Shown here piece by piece: positions 36,990 to 48,722 of a stretch of 64,000 nt of DNA. The notes under the pieces were generated by a model that ran no database searches, was not told the origin of the DNA, and saw only the letters and a program-made list of their open reading frames with translations. A program made the translations under genes and the position numbers. The DNA comes from Liolophura sinensis (lineage: Eukaryota > Mollusca > Polyplacophora > Chitonida > Chitonidae): positions 12,274,281 through 12,338,280 of the forward strand of contig NC_088301.1 of the NCBI RefSeq assembly GCF_032854445.1, read 5' to 3'. Every line of letters starts with the position of its first letter. Within the stretch, counting starts at the first letter, position 1.

Positions 36990-37450
36990 AGAACGCCTGG
37001 TGAACACTTCTGTATTCCTCGTTAGTTTTGCTTAAACTCTCAATGATCATTAGTCAAGCATGGGCGAAATATTTCGTCTTTAACGCGCAAAGCTTAATCT
37101 CATTTTATCCAACTTTCGCTTTACAATCCCGAAGAGATATTCCGCCGCAGCGCCATCCTGGCGGTAACGGCACCAACAAAGGGAGTTAACAGATGGCCCT
37201 GAATATTTCCCTGATAATAAGGCTGTATGTTACACTGGCGGACCTGGTGAGCCTGTTATGCTAATTTAGCGAGGGACAGTCAGTTAATTGAGACCGTCCA
37301 CCAAACAAGGATAACAGTGAGGCTGTGATCGTCACCGGATAACGGTCTTGGCAACAGACGCCGACTAACAGGTCCATTCGACGGGTAAAAATCCGTGAGA
37401 TGTGTTCTACAAACAGTCAGCTCTATCTGGACTAGGGATTATTCTCACAA
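36990..37450. promoter_or_regulatory. Candidate conserved neural regulatory block
   Basis: Repeat-poor and GC-balanced. It has ACAACAAAG-like SOX/TCF motifs (near 37174), the proneural-type E-box TTAACAGATGGCC (CAGATG 37190-37195), a POU octamer-like ATGCTAAT (37258-37265), TTAATTGA, and an OTX-like GGATTA (37436). The motif set fits neural enhancers; activity is inferred. Confidence 0.3.
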
Positions 37451-37899
37451 AGTAAACTATTTAATGCTGCAGTTACGGATTTAATATATGATCCATAATT
37501 TTATAAATGAAGCTAAAAAAGATCTAAGGCCTACAGACATGAGATAAGTAATCTGTTATACTGGGTGTGGCTCCCATTGACAAAGACCGGATTTCTCCGT
37601 TTACGATTGGACAACTGTGACACTGTCTTCGCTGCTTTGTTTTACTGTCGATGCTAGTCTTTCATACCGTCAGAAACTGCTCTTATTCTCACTAAGATCT
37701 GAGGAATGTAGGTTTTGTGATGAAATCTAGCATATCACAGACAGATCCCATCGAAAATATTTCTGACGTCATCACTCGCTAATGGCTCCACAATGTACTT
37801 CCAATACATCTGTAAAGCGTAAAGTCGTCGATTGCATGAACAGTTTTGGAGAAAAGCGAAGGACATATATACATATTCATATACATACAGAAAATCTTT
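37451..37899. other. Non-coding
   Basis: Nothing recognised. Confidence 0.45.
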
Positions 37900-37926
37900 G
37901 GTCTTTTACGCCGTACTCAAGAATAT
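37900..37926 (-). repeat. SINE family 1 tail scrap
   Basis: GGTCTTTTACGCCGTACTCA then AGAATAT matches the SINE 3' end. No body follows. Confidence 0.6.
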
Positions 37927-39060
37927 GCAGAATTATAGATAAGTAATGAAATAGATCTAACATAAATCAGAAGAAAAAAAGATCACAGCAAGCAAAAAAA
38001 ATATTGTGTCTATTTGTGGTCAGTCATCTCATTGATTTTCTTTTTGAAAGGTTATGCACCGAGAGCAAACTTAAGTATAGGGCCTACCTTTTAAAAAATA
38101 TCATGATATAGGTATACGTAAAATAACATTAAATATATAAATAACAACCTTTGACCAAGCTGATTCTCAAGACAATATTAGAAGACACTAGTGCTAAATA
38201 TATGCAAAGAGCTACAGGCTGACTAGAAATGGACTCCCTGATGCGTGGGGTTGTGGTTAGGCATGTGGCCAATCGCTGGGGCGGAAAATCTTTCTTTCCC
38301 TTGCGTGATTGTTGAGGTGTTTCCTTGACCAGATTCGTGCAGTCGACCGGAAGTTGGCCACCCTGGTCTCTCGTGGAACCAGCGACATTTCACGTGTGGA
38401 CAGAAAAGACGCGCGCACCCAAAGAAAGGCCGGAGGAAGTTTTCAGTGTACATGTTTAATAAAGCATAAAAGAAAAATCCTGTTTTATAAAAAGGCAGGG
38501 GCGTTCAAGTTGAATGGTCAATTAAGACGTCATAATGCCTGTGTTCACCTCAGAATTGGCCGGTGGGAATTAGTAATGCATGGAGACGTTTGGTATTGAC
38601 ATAGCCCCTCTTGATAGACGGTGATGAATATATTTCCTTGTATATATATGAAGTTGAACGTAGAATTCAACAGTAGCTTTCACCAATTTCTGGGTAGTAT
38701 GTAACTATTTCAACAAAAAATGTTAAATTTGCATAAAGATTTATTCATGACACGCTTTTTACACGCTTGTGGTTTTGAACTGTATTAAATTAAACCTCCT
38801 TTTCCGGTTCTTTAAACAATACTTTTTTATACCTATATCATGATAAAGCCTACTATAAATGTTGGTATCACTGTGGTAATTTTACCTAATCACGCGGCTT
38901 AATAACAACAACGAAAGATCAAAGCAAATGCTTACAGGTTAACTCTATACCTGTTAGGTTACAATGATTCACGTTTGTCCACAGACTGCGATTATGCCAC
39001 AGATTACGATTTCCAAATTTTATTACAATTTCCAGTATAAATTTATAAATAACATATGGC
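37927..39060. other. Non-coding, AT-rich
   Basis: Includes an unrecognised 96-codon frame at 38309-38599 overlapped by an antisense frame. Confidence 0.4.
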
Positions 39061-39840
39061 GCTTGATTTTAAATCCAATTTAATTCCGCTGTGATATAAC
39101 TGAATGAAACGGCCTGGTAGAAAATAAACCAAGGCAACAGATCTGGGCGTGCAGCTCGGGTGGACGTAAAAGACAAACCCGGGTTTAACTTGGGCATTGC
39201 GTTCAGCCACTGTAAGATGTGATTAAACAGCAGTAGCGGGCGGAGAACCAAGGATACGCTGAAACCGAATGCACGCGAACAAAAGAAAGCCGGTCAAATT
39301 CCCGAGGTTTCATTTGTTCACTTGAAAGCTGAAGTGCTTGTCGGAATAATGAACCCATCAAATGCACACTCGATTCGCGTTTGCCTGAGCCTCGATTGTT
39401 AGCCTCGGTCCCCCCAGTTATATCCATACCGGAGGGATGGAAATGTAAATATTGCCCAACTGTCGGGGTTTTCCCGGGGGCGTCGCAGGCCTTGTGTGTG
39501 TTATCCACGGAGCCCGTGTTCGCCAGTCCCTTCTCACACCCTTCCTTGGAAGGAGAGTCACTCCTGGGGAGAAAACAGCAATTACACTATTGTAATGGAC
39601 TGGTGCTCTGTGTTGTCAGGTCGCTTAACCTGTGCCTATTCACGCCCGCTAGGATGTAGGTAAACACTCCCTTATCCCTCGTCTGGGGACGATTCGTGAT
39701 GGTAGGGCTGGAGTCCAGACTGCCTCGGTCCTGTACGGTCATTGTTCGTGCCACAAAGCGGTCCGTGATACCGTGCACGCGTGAATAACGACAATAATAG
39801 GCGTGAGTTTCAATCAAAGTTTAAGGCGGCAATCTTTTCA
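39061..39840. promoter_or_regulatory. Candidate conserved non-coding block
   Basis: Repeat-free, GC-balanced stretch with several overlapping 60-100-codon frames on both strands and none recognisable. A GGCAACAGATCTG motif (near 39133) joins an RFX half-site to a CAGATC segment. Assigned as possibly regulatory from composition only. Confidence 0.25.
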
Positions 39841-40000
39841 GCAATGAGTGTTACAGATGTTGTGAAGAGCCCGCAACAGTTTAATTACATTTAAGAAAAC
39901 TGAATAAAATCAGTTTTACGGTTTTTCTTTTACATACACTAGTAAGACGCACATTTGAAATTTCGAAATATGCATCGAAGTTGTTAATGTAAAATTTAAT

Positions 40001-40222
40001 GAGGCTCAGTTAGTTAGCGCGCTAGTGCAGCGTAATGACCCAGGAATCTCTCACCAATGCGGTCGCTGTTAGTTCAAATCCACCTCATGCTGGCTTCCTC
40101 CCCGGACGTACGTGGGAAGGTCTTGCAGCAACCTGCGGATGGTCGTGGGTTTCCCCCGGGCTCTGCCCGGTTTCCACCCACCACAATGCTGGCCGCCGTC
40201 ACATAAATGAAATATTCTATGC
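40001..40222 (+). mobile_element. SINE family 1, nearly complete
   Basis: The head starts inside the A box (GGCTCAGTTAGTTAGCGCGC). The B box is GTTAGTTCAAATCC, the body is well kept (CCTGCGGATGGTCGTGGGTT), and the end is truncated after AAATGAAATATTCTATG, without the AAAT tail. Confidence 0.88.
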
Positions 40223-40429
40223 ATTAAAGATTTATAAAAAAAAGTTGATAACATTTCTTTAATTTCGAAATAGATATAAACATGTAAAATAAAATCAAGA
40301 CTAGACATATAAGGCCTGGTATATCAATTAAATAAAATAAGAATAGATGCATACATGAAAATGAAGACAACACAGACTTTTTCCTGTTGGCGGTTTCGTC
40401 ACGTTTTGAACTGGTAACAACAAAAATTT

Positions 40430-40567
40430 ATGCATTTATTAGTGTCGTGTTTTACGCCGTACTTAAGAACGTTTCACTTATGAGACGGCAACCAGCAATG
40501 TGGTGGAAGGAAACCAGACACAGCCTTGGACACCACCCGCAGATCACATACGACCGGAGAGGAATAT
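40430..40567 (-). mobile_element. SINE family 1, 3' half
   Basis: GTTTTACGCCGTACTTAAGA, CACTTATGAGACGGCAACCA and CATACGACCGGAGAGGAATA give the 3' half on the minus strand. Confidence 0.8.
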
Positions 40568-40694
40568 AAAGTTGCCTGTATTATGTTACGTAAATACAAA
40601 AAAAAATTCACTGGTAAGTAACACTTCTAAAGGTGTGAGGCGGAAACATGTCAGATTTCACTGTTAATAATTTACAACAAAGTCATTAAAATGA

Positions 40695-40810
40695 TCTAAA
40701 TATGGCGAGGTGTGGGTTCAAACCCGGCTTTGGACACGAAATTTGTAGATTGCACTGCCCTCACGGATTATGAACCCTTGGTCAGAAGAAGCTCAGCTCT
40801 TCCCAGACTA
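40695..40810 (+). repeat. tRNA-like repeat, family 3, copy 2
   Basis: B-box GGGTTCAAACCCGG is followed by CTTTGGACACGAAATTTGTA and GATTGCACTGCCC. See 35380-35475 for the related copy. Confidence 0.45.
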
Positions 40811-41880
40811 ACGTTTTTTTGAAGGCTACTTCTCCCGGTTGCTGACATTTTTGACATCCTGTCTATTAACATGGGCCATTCTCTTAACGAGAAGCCTGAG
40901 AATGAGACGACATGAAACCCTTTGGGTGATGTTTCAAAGGTTGCGAATTTGGGGTTGTCGCCTTATGCATTTACCCTTATTGAGATAATAACCGTAAATT
41001 GATTGAATTGAGAGAAACTAACAGCTATTTGTGGATCGATGGATATAAAAAAATCATCTTTTGTTATCTTTACTTTCACCCAGGCATTCTCAACCCAGCT
41101 ACAAAAATCCTTATAGTTGCAGACAAAGAATTTCTTCATATAACTCCTTTGTTATAACAGCTACAAGACATATAACAGCATTATATACAAAGTGTTCTTT
41201 GTCCGTTAATTCATACTTTCATCATTAGTCAATGTGATGGTCACATAAATGAAGGAGCTCCAATTACTCGCTCGATCTCGGCTCATTGAGATATTAAATT
41301 CCAAAAAATCGCTTTTTTCATTGTTTGTTGCCACAAGTATTTCAAGAGGGGCATTGAAATGTGATTCTTTCCTCCAATAACTCCACACGTTCATGCACGT
41401 GTATGACAAAATTCTAATTAAAACAGCATGGCAACATAAACAAATGGGTAATACAAAAATTAGTAAATAAATAAATTTACCGTGTCCGGTAAATCTTAAC
41501 TTTGCATTTTTAATCATCTGACAGAAGAGTGTGTAAAATCAGTTCTCAGTGGACTCACGACAGGCGTAACCTTTGCTGACATGGGTTCAATTAGCAGAGG
41601 GTTTTAATTGGTGTCAGATCGGCCACTGGGTCACGCCAGCGTCAAGTCGTCAGGAAATCCAGCAGAATTTGAACTTTGAAGCGAATACTTATTTGAGTTT
41701 GGTTTGCTAAACCATTTCCTCTTAACGAGGTCAGAATGACCAGGAAACCACTTGAAATTCAAATAAAATGATGTGATATTATTCTCAGTTCCTTTACAAT
41801 GTGAGTTTCTATTCAGTTTATGCGATTGTTATAGACATTACGCCGGAGCTGTATACAATTGTTTAGAAGAATGTATGTAT
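40811..41880. other. Non-coding
   Basis: Nothing firm. The 103-codon minus-strand frame at 41206-41517 is not recognised. Confidence 0.4.
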
Positions 41881-41899
41881 AAGTGCCTGGTGTAAGCAC

Positions 41900-42420
41900 A
41901 ATCTGGACTGGCCCGCGGGTAACGCACTGCGGACAGGGTGTCCACCGATTGTCCTGTCAGACAATGCTACTTAACAGGGTTCAATGAATATGGACGTCTG
42001 ATGTCCAGTTTGACCGGCTCTATTCACCGATGGTCATTTATTCGATTTCCAAGGACACTTGAGGCGCGGCTGAAGAGGCCAAAGTTCATCGCTCCGGGAG
42101 CGCCAATGGCTTGTGCGATTGTCCGCTTGTCTAGAAGGGCCAACTCTAACCCTTACAAGCCCCTTGTATATGTGTTTACCCAGCAAACCTTTGCCTTCCG
42201 ATTCATTTCTTTTCAAGAGGGTTTTTATTTTGCCAACTGTTTGCGAGGAGCTGTAGTGATCGGTTGTGTGGAGAAGTGCAATTGTCGCTTCCCCGAATAA
42301 GGCCTTGTTCGTTGTTGCTGGCCCATCTACGCACCATCAAATTAAAATTAGGCACGCGTTCGTGATAACGATAGCCAGATTACACATCTGCGCTGCCCTC
42401 GTCGCCAGATTTCACGCCTG
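41900..42420. promoter_or_regulatory. Candidate conserved block with a 120-codon frame
   Basis: GC-balanced and repeat-free. The + frame at 41938-42300 is open for 120 codons, with an antisense frame at 42034-42216. The product is Arg/Phe-rich and unrecognised, and there is no polyadenylation signal directly after it. A conserved non-coding element seems likelier than an exon. Confidence 0.25.
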
Positions 42421-43965
42421 AAAACACAGAGTAACCGAGATCTTGTTGAAAATATAATACCATATTATCAACGCACATAAAGTTTATTTCTTGAATACGT
42501 CATCAGTGAAAAAAGATACGGCCTTATGTCTATGTCAGCATCAAGTATATGTTCCAGCACGCGAAGTGCGAATGAACTGCTTGTTCGTTCCTTCTCTCAG
42601 AAAATGAACTATTGGTGGTTTAAGGCAAAAAACAAAAAGGAATGAAAACCCGGGATAAAAATGCTACATTTTTTGAGCGTTGTGACTCAGTGACAGTGTC
42701 GAAAGCTTATGTCGTCGAGATTGCAAACCGTAGGCACGTTCCTCTTTCAGTGACTTCAAATGTCATGCGAATGCAGTAAATGGCATTATAATTAAGTTCT
42801 CTCTACTAAAAAACTTTGGCATATAAGCTTTATGATTTCGATTAAACCTATATGTGGTTAGAAAATCACCTGGTGAAGTTTGGACCGCGTTGAAACGTGC
42901 GGACTGAGTCTCTTTAGAGTCTCATTTTTTCGGCATGGTTCCGTTTCTCATGCAGACTGAAATTAGTGACGACTGCATAGACTACGAATAGATGAGTCGG
43001 CTAAGTTCAGTGTCAAAACCAGCAACAATTCAACAACGTCCTGAATTATAGTTCATGTAGCAGATCACATGTCGCTTCAGTGCTGCTTGATCTTTTCCAA
43101 CAGCCCTTTGCATTTTTCGCTTTCTATAGCCTAGGAGAAATAGTTAGTCGAAGATGGATAAAAGCATGTCGTTAATCCTTGAGTACGCTGTCCTGGAAAA
43201 ATGCTCCAACAAAATGAGGCTTTTGTGTTCTATAAACTAAGCTCCTACATATCAGAACTATTGAGTGCTTATTTCGATGAAAGAAAATGCCACATTTTTA
43301 TTTCCGGTTGATAGATTCTGTTGACAGTTTTAGTCAGTCGGTTCATTAATATGCATTGCTATTTGTCACGTGATTTGTGTATAACAGAGACTGTCATGAC
43401 AGTAACTCTATCGATTTTGCACTCTTTAGAATTTAAATCTGCTATGACTTTCAAAGAGTTTTCCTTTGAAAACTAAAAAAGAAGCAGAAAAAAGTGACAT
43501 CTGCCAAATTACTTTTGCGAGCTTTTGTCCGGTGTTGGCCGGTGCCGGCACGCCACGTGAGCAAACGTGCGTTGACCGCTGAGGTCAGTTTTAAGTGTAG
43601 TTTTATGCCTGCAGATGTGTCCGGCGCTGTCCGGAAAGCAAGGTTTATGACTCGCAGAAAAGGGAATATGATTTTTTGATTTCAATATAAATGACCATAG
43701 CCATAAAAACTTTTTAATAGCTAGATAATTGAAGAGACGGTAGAGAGAACTGGTTAACGGTTGTCGTGGACCGTTTTGTCGAGAAGTTCTTGAAACCAAA
43801 TGGAATGACGATTTAGACAAGGCCATGTACGTTCTATTTTCATGTTTATCATAACACACTTGCACTGAGTATATACATGTGCTAAATGTTTCAATTATAA
43901 TATCTGAACAATATTTTCTGCTGCGTTAAATAAATGCTAGTTTCTGTATTTATTTCATTATTCGA
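42421..43965. other. Non-coding
   Basis: Nothing recognised. Overlapping frames at 43494-43679 and 43509-43865 on opposite strands show no family resemblance. Confidence 0.4.
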
Positions 43966-44322
43966 GGACCTCCGATAGCCGAGTACTTGGAGTGCTAGGG
44001 ATGTGCAATAGTAGTAAAAATAATTCTTTATTTATTTCAGACCGAGCTGTCCTGATAACGAATTAATGGGAGAAAAAAGATACAAAAGAAATAAAGATGA
44101 TGAGATACCCCCCTCACCAATGTGGTAACTGTAAATTCAAGCCCAGCTAATGCTAACTTCCTCTCAAGTCGAGTATGAAAGGCCTGCCAGTAAATTACGG
44201 ATGATTTTCAGTTTCCCCTGCTTTCTCCCAACATTAATGCTGGCCACCGTCGCATAAATGAAATATTCTTGATTATACGGTGTAAATCACCAGTCGCAGA
44301 AATAAGTAAACAAATGAATACA
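43966..44322 (+). mobile_element. SINE family 1, possibly full-length with an internal insertion
   Basis: A tRNA-like head (GACCTCCGATAGCCGAGTAC, 43967-43986) is separated by about 100 bp of unrelated AT-rich sequence from CTCACCAATGTGGTAACTGT, AATTCAAGCCCAGCTAATGC and the rest of the SINE. The 3' end has AAATGAAATATTCTTGATTA and a decayed tail. Either the SINE was split by an insertion or two pieces lie together by chance. Confidence 0.6.
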
Positions 44323-44489
44323 TTTGATTGATGCTGCTTAAGAGAACTTCCTGGCCTAGTAACGCTGAGTCATCAGGAACTGAGGCCGGAGGTGTTACCT
44401 GATTGGTCAAACGCTATAAAGAACATTAACCCACTCAGGAAAGGCTTTCCATAAATAACAAAAACTGCATAGCTCGTACACTGACATTT

Positions 44490-44610
44490 CATTCATTGTT
44501 TTACGACAAACTCGGACAATTCACTTATGTGACGATTCGGTTTATAGGCTGAAGGAAACCGCGTAAATCTGTGTGGAATCCATCGCCTTTGGCTTCAGAT
44601 GCCTGTCACG
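44490..44610 (-). repeat. SINE family 2 copy
   Basis: CATTGTTTTACGACAAACTC, CAATTCACTTATGTGACG and CGGTTTATAGGCTGAAGGAA share the TTTATAGG-TGA block with 31060, 57890 and (inverted) 60245. A CATCGCCTTTGGC block like that at 46300 follows. Confidence 0.5.
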
Positions 44611-44790
44611 CCACCTGACGTAAAGTCACAGCGGACTCGAGCAAGAGATCAATCAGCATGAGTTATTGAACTTATCCAGAACGAGGGTATTTAAGGGCAT
44701 TCTTGAGTTAAAATCATGCAGTTTTAACCAACAATTAGGTCCTGGTATTTATAAAGATATTAAATTGTTACTTCTCCGTACAGTTATATT

Positions 44791-44910
44791 TAATTATTTA
44801 TTTTTTTGATTGGTGTATTTCGCCATACTCAGGAATATTTCACTCATACAACGGCGGCCAGCATTATGATGGGAGGAAACCGATCAGAGCCGTGCCGAAG
44901 CCCCTCCATA
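44791..44910 (-). mobile_element. SINE family 1, 3' half
   Basis: An ATTTATTTTTTTGATTGGTG tail, then CGCCATACTCAGGAATATTT and ACAACGGCGGCCAGCATTAT. It is cut off after CGAAGCCCCTCC. Confidence 0.85.
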
Positions 44911-44942
44911 TAGTTATAAATAAAAGCTTAATTTGAACAATG

Positions 44943-44943
<1 letters not shown>

Positions 44944-44995
<52 letters not shown>
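44944..44995. repeat. (TA)n microsatellite, about 52 bp
   Basis: Pure AT dinucleotides lying about 34 bp beyond a SINE fragment. Confidence 0.96.
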
Positions 44996-45001
<6 letters not shown>

Positions 45002-45124
45002 CCTATTCATTTGTCTATTTATTTTATTTCTGATTCTCCTCTTCTTATTCTAATTCTGGCAAAAACCTTTGTTATAGTCAACTTGGTATTGAAATGTTGA
45101 TAAATGGACAGGTTTGACACGTAG

Positions 45125-45321
45125 TACTGGGCGTTGGATTATGGTGAGTTGAAACCAGGTGGAAACGTCCATCCGCAGGTTGCTGCCAAGCCTTCCAACA
45201 TACGGCCGGAGAGGAAGCCAGCATGAGGTGGGCTTGAACTCACAGCGAAGGCATTGGTGAGAGGCTTCTGGGTCATTATGCTGCACTAGCGCGCTAACCA
45301 ACTGAGCCACGGAGGCCCCTA
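45125..45321 (-). mobile_element. SINE family 1, 5' part with intact A and B boxes
   Basis: On the minus strand it reads GGGGCCTCCGTGGCTCAGTT (A box), GTGAGTTCAAGCCC (B box), then CATGCTGGCTTCCTCTCCGG and CAGCAACCTGCGGATGGACG. Similarity stops before the conserved 3' end. With 44791-44910 it may be one element split or rearranged around the (TA)n tract. Confidence 0.87.
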
Positions 45322-45642
45322 TTGGTGTCAATAATGTACGTTTGTGTTATAAGGATTATATGTTAACATGTTTACTTTTCAACCAGAATAGGAAAATCGA
45401 GGCTTTTTTAATCCAGCCTCGAACCCCTGAACAATGGTGTAAAATGCTCCAAGGCTAATTGGATGTTTGACTTTGAATTGAAGTAAACTACCTGCTCACC
45501 TGGAAAGTTGACTCTGAAATGTTCATTGAAGTGAATTCGTTCTGTGCTAGTCCTCCCTTGAAACCAGCCATGGTTTACTTTTCGTATTTCAAAAATCTTA
45601 ATACGTTGTAAGTAAAAGTTCTATAAGAAGACAATCTCAATA

Positions 45643-45801
45643 TTTGTTTATTAATTTGACCGGTGTTTAACGAAATACACTTGAATATTTCACTTAAAGG
45701 ACGGCGGCCAGAGTTTTGGTGGAAGGTTACAGGGGAGACCCTGGGAAAACCGGCGGTTATTGCTAGCAGACCTTCCCACATACGACCAGGGAGGAAGCTA
45801 T
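45643..45801 (-). mobile_element. SINE family 1, 3' half
   Basis: A TTGTTTATTAATTTGACCGG tail, ATTTCACTTAAAGGACGGCG, then CAGACCTTCCCACATACGAC and AGGGAGGAAGC. The head is missing. Confidence 0.82.
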
Positions 45802-46199
45802 AACATTCCCAGGACTTGGTGGCTTGAAGTGGCTGACAGCGAGGGTTTATCGTCCACCATCATGGCAAACACCATACATGGTTTCTCTATGCGAATGGGG
45901 ATCTATTTCTCACACATGGGGAAGTTTCTTATTTACATGCTTATGGTAGGGAAACTTTCAGCACTCTGGTTTCCTCGACCGATGAAGCTGTCCGCCATCT
46001 TATATATATAGGTGAAAAGTTTTGGAGAACGGCGATACAAACCAGTTAAATAAGTGTAAATAAAAGACACTAATGCTCCGTGGGGCTATTAGCAAGACAT
46101 TATATACTGCCATAAAATGATTAAAAAGGGAGAATATCACATGCATAATTCATGTACTTCAATTGTGCATGTAAATCTTAATTTTTAGCGATTAGCCAC

Positions 46200-46475
46200 C
46201 TTCAAACATGTCTTTAGCGCCGTGATCATGAACATTTCATCGACATCGCAAAAAATCAATTTTATTGGTGAAGGAAACTGAAGTTACATAGGAGCATAAA
46301 CCACAAGCCTTTGGCAAATATAGTGAAGGTCTTTCCCAGGTCCGACGTATGCAAGGGTTTCACACGCAGAACCACTTGTATTCTTTCGTTTTATTTAAAC
46401 GTTTATGATTTTATGCAATACCGCTTATATAAGCAGACCTGCGATTCCGCGTTGCCACCTAGGCCATGAGACCAG
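46200..46475 (-). mobile_element. SINE family 2, near full-length
   Basis: The minus-strand head TGGTCTCATGGCCTAGGTGG has an A-box-like TGGCCTAGGTGG. The body contains GGTTTATGCTCC and the complement of CACAAGCCTTTGGCAAATAT. The end (CGCCGTGATCATGAACATTT on the + strand) matches the SINE tail region but lacks the AAAT repeats. Confidence 0.5.
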
Positions 46476-47179
46476 TACATAAAGAAGCATACAGGTGGAT
46501 CTTGAAAACTCCAACATCAAGACTGGGATTGAATTAAATGTTTGAATAACCAGTTATCCAGTGCGAAACAAAGATGTCAGACGAAATCGTGGTTAATTTG
46601 CTGAGAAAAATGTGCCTGTATTTAAACGTAATTTACAAACGTGGTAAGAAATAAATCAGAAGTTGTCACCAGTAAAGAAACTTCTTAAAGGCCTGTTAAA
46701 AGAGATTAAAATTCAGTTCATTACAGAATCGAGCATATGTGTTTCTTATCTATGCACTGCTATTGGGAATGAATAACGGCGCATTGAGGACGTATATGAA
46801 AAGATTTGTGTTTAAAGATGGATCCAGTTTCCTAATCCATGTGACCAGTGCCTAGAGTCACCACCACCCAATAAAACGTGGCGAACACTACGTACGTAAA
46901 CACAGAAGCCAAATTCACAATGCCAAACCAGCTAAGCATTTAACTGGCTACACCGCCGCACGTGGCGCCCAGGGATACGCACGTGCTGTCCTGTAAGGAG
47001 AGAGTAAAGATGACATATTCTTTGCCGTATTCACGTGTTAAACAGCGATATGCCGAGTATGCTTAAAACTGTTTACTTCTTTGTGTGCCTCATACTTTGT
47101 CCATACACTCCATACACGCAAGGATGTTTATACGTAAAGGGGATGCAAGGTGTTAACTCAAAATTAATCTATATTGAGT

Positions 47180-47182
<3 letters not shown>
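46476..47182. other. Non-coding
   Basis: Nothing recognised. Confidence 0.45.

Positions 47183-47237
<55 letters not shown>
47183..47237. repeat. (TA)n microsatellite, about 55 bp
   Basis: Pure TA dinucleotides. The Tyr/Ile end of the frame at 47035-47244 comes from it. Confidence 0.96.
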
Positions 47238-47243
<6 letters not shown>

Positions 47244-47639
47244 GGTTTTTTTGTACGTTTTTAAAAATCGTTTAAAAACTTTTAAGGCATTAAAGAAGTG
47301 ACAAGTAGATTTATGATCTCTTCTACTCTGTGCCGTTGAGACTGTTGCTGATTTTCCCCGGATTAATACTTCTATGGTCTAGTATTATAACGGGGCACTG
47401 AAGTTTTGATTACACGTTCGCGTGCGGAAATAAAAGGTTTAGCAAATTGGACATCTTGTTCTGGATACTCTATACCATTAGGCTGCCGTATGTTACAGTT
47501 TTCGGATCCCTACAAGAGGAAATTTATTCCTGCTTAAACCGTCGTTCTCTTGTTTTCATCCTTTTTCTTTGGTGCAAAGGTTTAACAAGACGTTAAAAGT
47601 CTATTATTTTATTCTGTTCACAGCAGCCATTTATCCCAT

Positions 47640-48060
47640 TCAGTTGCAGAACGTTCTGGCTTGTATTAAATTACCCAAGCTTAATGAAAACTTCCTTGCA
47701 TACGTGACGTCTGGCTATTCGACCATAATTGAAAAATGGGTATAGAATAGAATGCAAAACTGAGCTGACGAACACACTGCGAGAAACACTGGCAACGGAC
47801 AATGTTAGTCTCTCGCGGAGCCCAAACCCGTTCTGTTCGCTCCTTAAATTTTGCCCCTGCCTTTCCGTCAATGGGGAAGATTTATGAATGTTTTGCCGTG
47901 GGCTATCCCCCTACTGCATCCTCCACCAGTGAATACATTATACCTCGGCCAGAAACCCGTCCAAGTCGCGATTTGGCCAAGGACACCTGCCGGTGGGAGT
48001 TGCGTGCAAGAGAGTGTTTAAGGACTTGGTAACGAGTTCAGAATGACACCATTGTTAAAT
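47640..48060. promoter_or_regulatory. Candidate conserved non-coding block
   Basis: Repeat-free, GC-balanced sequence with an RFX half-site-like CTGGCAACGG (near 47790) and a SOX-like GACAATG just after it. Two frames on opposite strands overlap, neither recognised. Confidence 0.25.
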
Positions 48061-48425
48061 TAACGCTGATTTACGCTGTTGAATGTGATAAGCACGCTTT
48101 TACAAGGAAAACTTGAATGGAATTTATTAACCGTGGCGATCACTGCGTTCGGACCTGGTCACAAAAATGAATATAGCTGTATCATTAAATCGCTATAGGT
48201 TAGTCAGAAAACTTCAGTCGCCTCACATAAAATCTCCTAGCTTCATGTACTCCGTCTCATACATGGCAATTCCTGTGAATGTACGGCAATATATTTTATC
48301 GTTTTTACGAATTTCAAATCACCAATAAAGTGTCGATGAATGTGTTCGTGTAGTCTAGAAGGCGCCTGAAGCATTTCACATTTAAGCATGGTGGAAGTAT
48401 AATGTTTTTTTAATATATGTATTTT

Positions 48426-48530
48426 CCGTATGCGTGATCTGCGCGGTTTCCTCGCACAACAATGCTGGCCATCGCCGTCGTATAATGACATACTCTCGAG
48501 TACGGCGTACAAAATAAGCAAATAAATAAT
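48426..48530 (+). mobile_element. SINE family 1, 3' end
   Basis: CTGCGCGGTTTCCTCGCACA, AACAATGCTGGCCATCGCCG and TCGAGTACGGCGTACAAAAT, then AAGCAAATAAATAA. Confidence 0.82.
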
Positions 48531-48585
48531 TTATTTATGATATTATCTGCATGTTTACTTTATATTACTTATTCTTTGCAGTCTG

Positions 48586-48722
48586 TCAGCTACATGTACC
48601 TACGGATGGTCGAGGGTTTACCCCTGCTATGAAAGGTTTTCTCCCATAATATTGTTGTGTGCCGTCGTGTAGGTGACACATGCTTGAGTACAGCGTAAAA
48701 CACCAATCAAATAAACAAATAA
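48586..48722 (+). mobile_element. SINE family 1, 3' half
   Basis: CCTACGGATGGTCGAGGGTT, CTCCCATAATATTGTTGTGT, GTGACACATGCTTGAGTACA and GTAAAACACCAATCAAATAA. It follows another 3' end in the same orientation about 55 bp upstream. Confidence 0.85.

Noticed and set aside
41938-42300. 120-codon frame considered as an exon
   Set aside because: No recognisable family or 3' signals and an antisense frame overlaps. Reported only as a possible conserved non-coding block.
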